Source of the DNA: Kiritimatiellia bacterium
GTDB lineage: Bacteria; Verrucomicrobiota; Kiritimatiellia; RFP12; UBA1067
Assembly (NCBI GenBank): GCA_028700415.1
Contig: JAQVSS010000013.1
Coordinates: 1 to 32,897, forward strand
Direction: 5' to 3'
Length of the DNA stretch: 32,897 bases
Each line of letters starts with the position of its first letter. Positions within the stretch are counted from its first letter, which is position 1. The position numbers and the translations under genes are program-made. The notes beneath the pieces were generated by a model, which worked only from the letters and a program-made list of their open reading frames with translations, had not been told where the DNA came from and ran no database searches. Shown piece after piece: positions 32,469 to 32,897 of this stretch.

Positions 32469-32897
32469 AAGAAGAGAGAGAAAAGAGGCTCATGCGGAGA
32501 CGCGGAGAAAAACAACGGAGAACGGACTTTCCAGTCCGTTGAATGGCGGGTTTGAAACCCCGTTAACCGTTAGGCCTTCCGGTCATGCTCGATATGTTCC
32601 AACCGAGATAGGGATGATGCCAGAAAGCTGGCCTGTTCGTCGCTTCGATTCGGTCTTTTCTGTTCAACAAGGCAAGCAAGTTTCAAAATCCAAACGCGCT
32701 GGCGAGAATCAACGTCCATTTCTTCGGACAAAAAATGTCTTCTGGGGACGTCTCGACGTTTCTGAGCTCGACGCGATGCATTTCACCGAACAGGAAATAA
32801 ACCGCTTGGCTCTTGTAAAGGATGACTTGCTTGTCTGCGAAGGCGGCTCTATTGGGAGAACGGCAATATGGGACGGTTCAATTGCCGACTGCTATTA
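32461..32897 (+). CDS. hsdS: type I restriction-modification specificity subunit S (HsdS), 5' part
   Basis: The first 145 codons are visible; the gene leaves the window on the right. The conserved HsdS start (YVPTEIGMMPESWPVRRFDSV) is at residues 45–65, followed by the first target-recognition domain (KSKRAGENQRPFLRTKNVFWGRLD, then LVKDDLLVCEGGSIGRTAIW). HsdS chooses the DNA target for M and R. The ATG at 32461 has an excellent Shine-Dalgarno (AGGAGG, seven bases) and overlaps the end of the preceding gene by eight bases. Residues 1–44 are therefore an extension that covers three short repeats and is not HsdS-like. An ATG at 32626 or 32629 would remove it but lacks a good ribosome-binding site. 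Confidence 0.92.
   Translation, partial: MGERRERKEAHAETRRKTTENGLSSPLNGGFETPLTVRPSGHARYVPTEIGMMPESWPVRRFDSVFSVQQGKQVSKSKRAGENQRPFLRTKNVFWGRLDVSELDAMHFTEQEINRLALVKDDLLVCEGGSIGRTAIWDGSIADCY
32489..32504. repeat. GCGGAG-type short repeat, copy 2 (inside hsdS start)
   Basis: CTCATGCGGAGACGCG matches 14 of 16 bases of the copy at 31246–31261. Here it falls within the first codons of hsdS and is translated as part of AHAETR. Confidence 0.6.
32517..32540. repeat. 23-bp dispersed repeat, copy 2, with 8-bp inverted repeat
   Basis: The copy contains a perfect hairpin, AACGGACT and AGTCCGTT around TTCC (32521–32540). It is read in frame as ENGLSSP at HsdS residues 20–26. Copy 1 at 31385–31407 has one base change that breaks the stem. 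Confidence 0.85.
32548..32560. repeat. short palindrome in hsdS start
   Basis: GGGTTT and AAACCC around one base, eight bases after the previous palindrome, in frame in the HsdS N-terminal extension. It looks like a second unit of the same kind of repeat. Confidence 0.5.

Noticed and set aside
1-32897. tRNA, rRNA or insertion sequence
   Set aside because: No cloverleaf, rRNA-like segment, transposase or terminal inverted repeats with target duplication were recognised anywhere in the window.

Overview
This is a GC-rich bacterial chromosome segment. Its core is an intact, minus-strand str–S10–spc ribosomal-protein cluster, from rpsL (28975) through fusA to secY (15664). The flanks are accessory DNA: nrfHA-type cytochrome c nitrite reductase genes, three large secreted polysaccharide-utilisation-type proteins, and a type I restriction-modification locus at each end. 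My inference is an anaerobic, polysaccharide-degrading member of the PVC group (Kiritimatiellota, Verrucomicrobiota or Lentisphaerota-like). The basis is the style of the secreted proteins, a zinc-type S14, the absence of L30, and many short palindromic repeats. No rRNA or taxonomic marker search was possible.

Layout. 1–2365 (minus): start of a four-helix-bundle gene cut by the window edge, preceded by hsdM. 2511–4844 (minus): cupin, nrfH and nrfA in one probable operon with a recognisable promoter. 4964–11469 (minus): two large secreted proteins resembling glycoside hydrolases that share a C-terminal jelly-roll-like module. 11470–11818: intergenic region with divergent promoters. 11819–12337 (plus): nitroreductase. 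12357–15548 (minus): secreted LamG plus right-handed beta-helix protein. 15599–15637: a strong intrinsic terminator ending the ribosomal operon. 15664–28975 (minus): secY, rplO, rpsE, rplR, rplF, rpsH, rpsN, rplE, rplX, rplN, rpsQ, rpmC, rplP, rpsC, rplV, rpsS, rplB, rplW, rplD, rplC, rpsJ, fusA, rpsG, rpsL (transcribed from rpsL towards secY). 29089–29484 (minus): a second cupin. 29671–end (plus): a second hsdM, a DUF1016/YhcG-type PDDEXK nuclease gene, and the 5' part of hsdS.

How the parts fit. The core cluster makes ribosomes and the Sec channel. NrfHA would take electrons from menaquinol to reduce nitrite to ammonium. The secreted proteins would bind and cut complex glycans. Both restriction loci carry an accessory gene just after hsdM.

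The most unusual signal is a set of short palindromic repeats. They lie between genes and also, translated in frame, inside the restriction genes. One 23-bp repeat encodes the same peptide (ENGLSSP) near the N-termini of two unrelated neighbouring proteins, the YhcG-like nuclease and HsdS. Another palindrome encodes SGMGVPPM inside the first HsdM. This resembles the protein-invading palindromic elements known from Rickettsia. Other palindromes sit inside the ribosomal operon between rpsG and fusA and between rplN and rplX.
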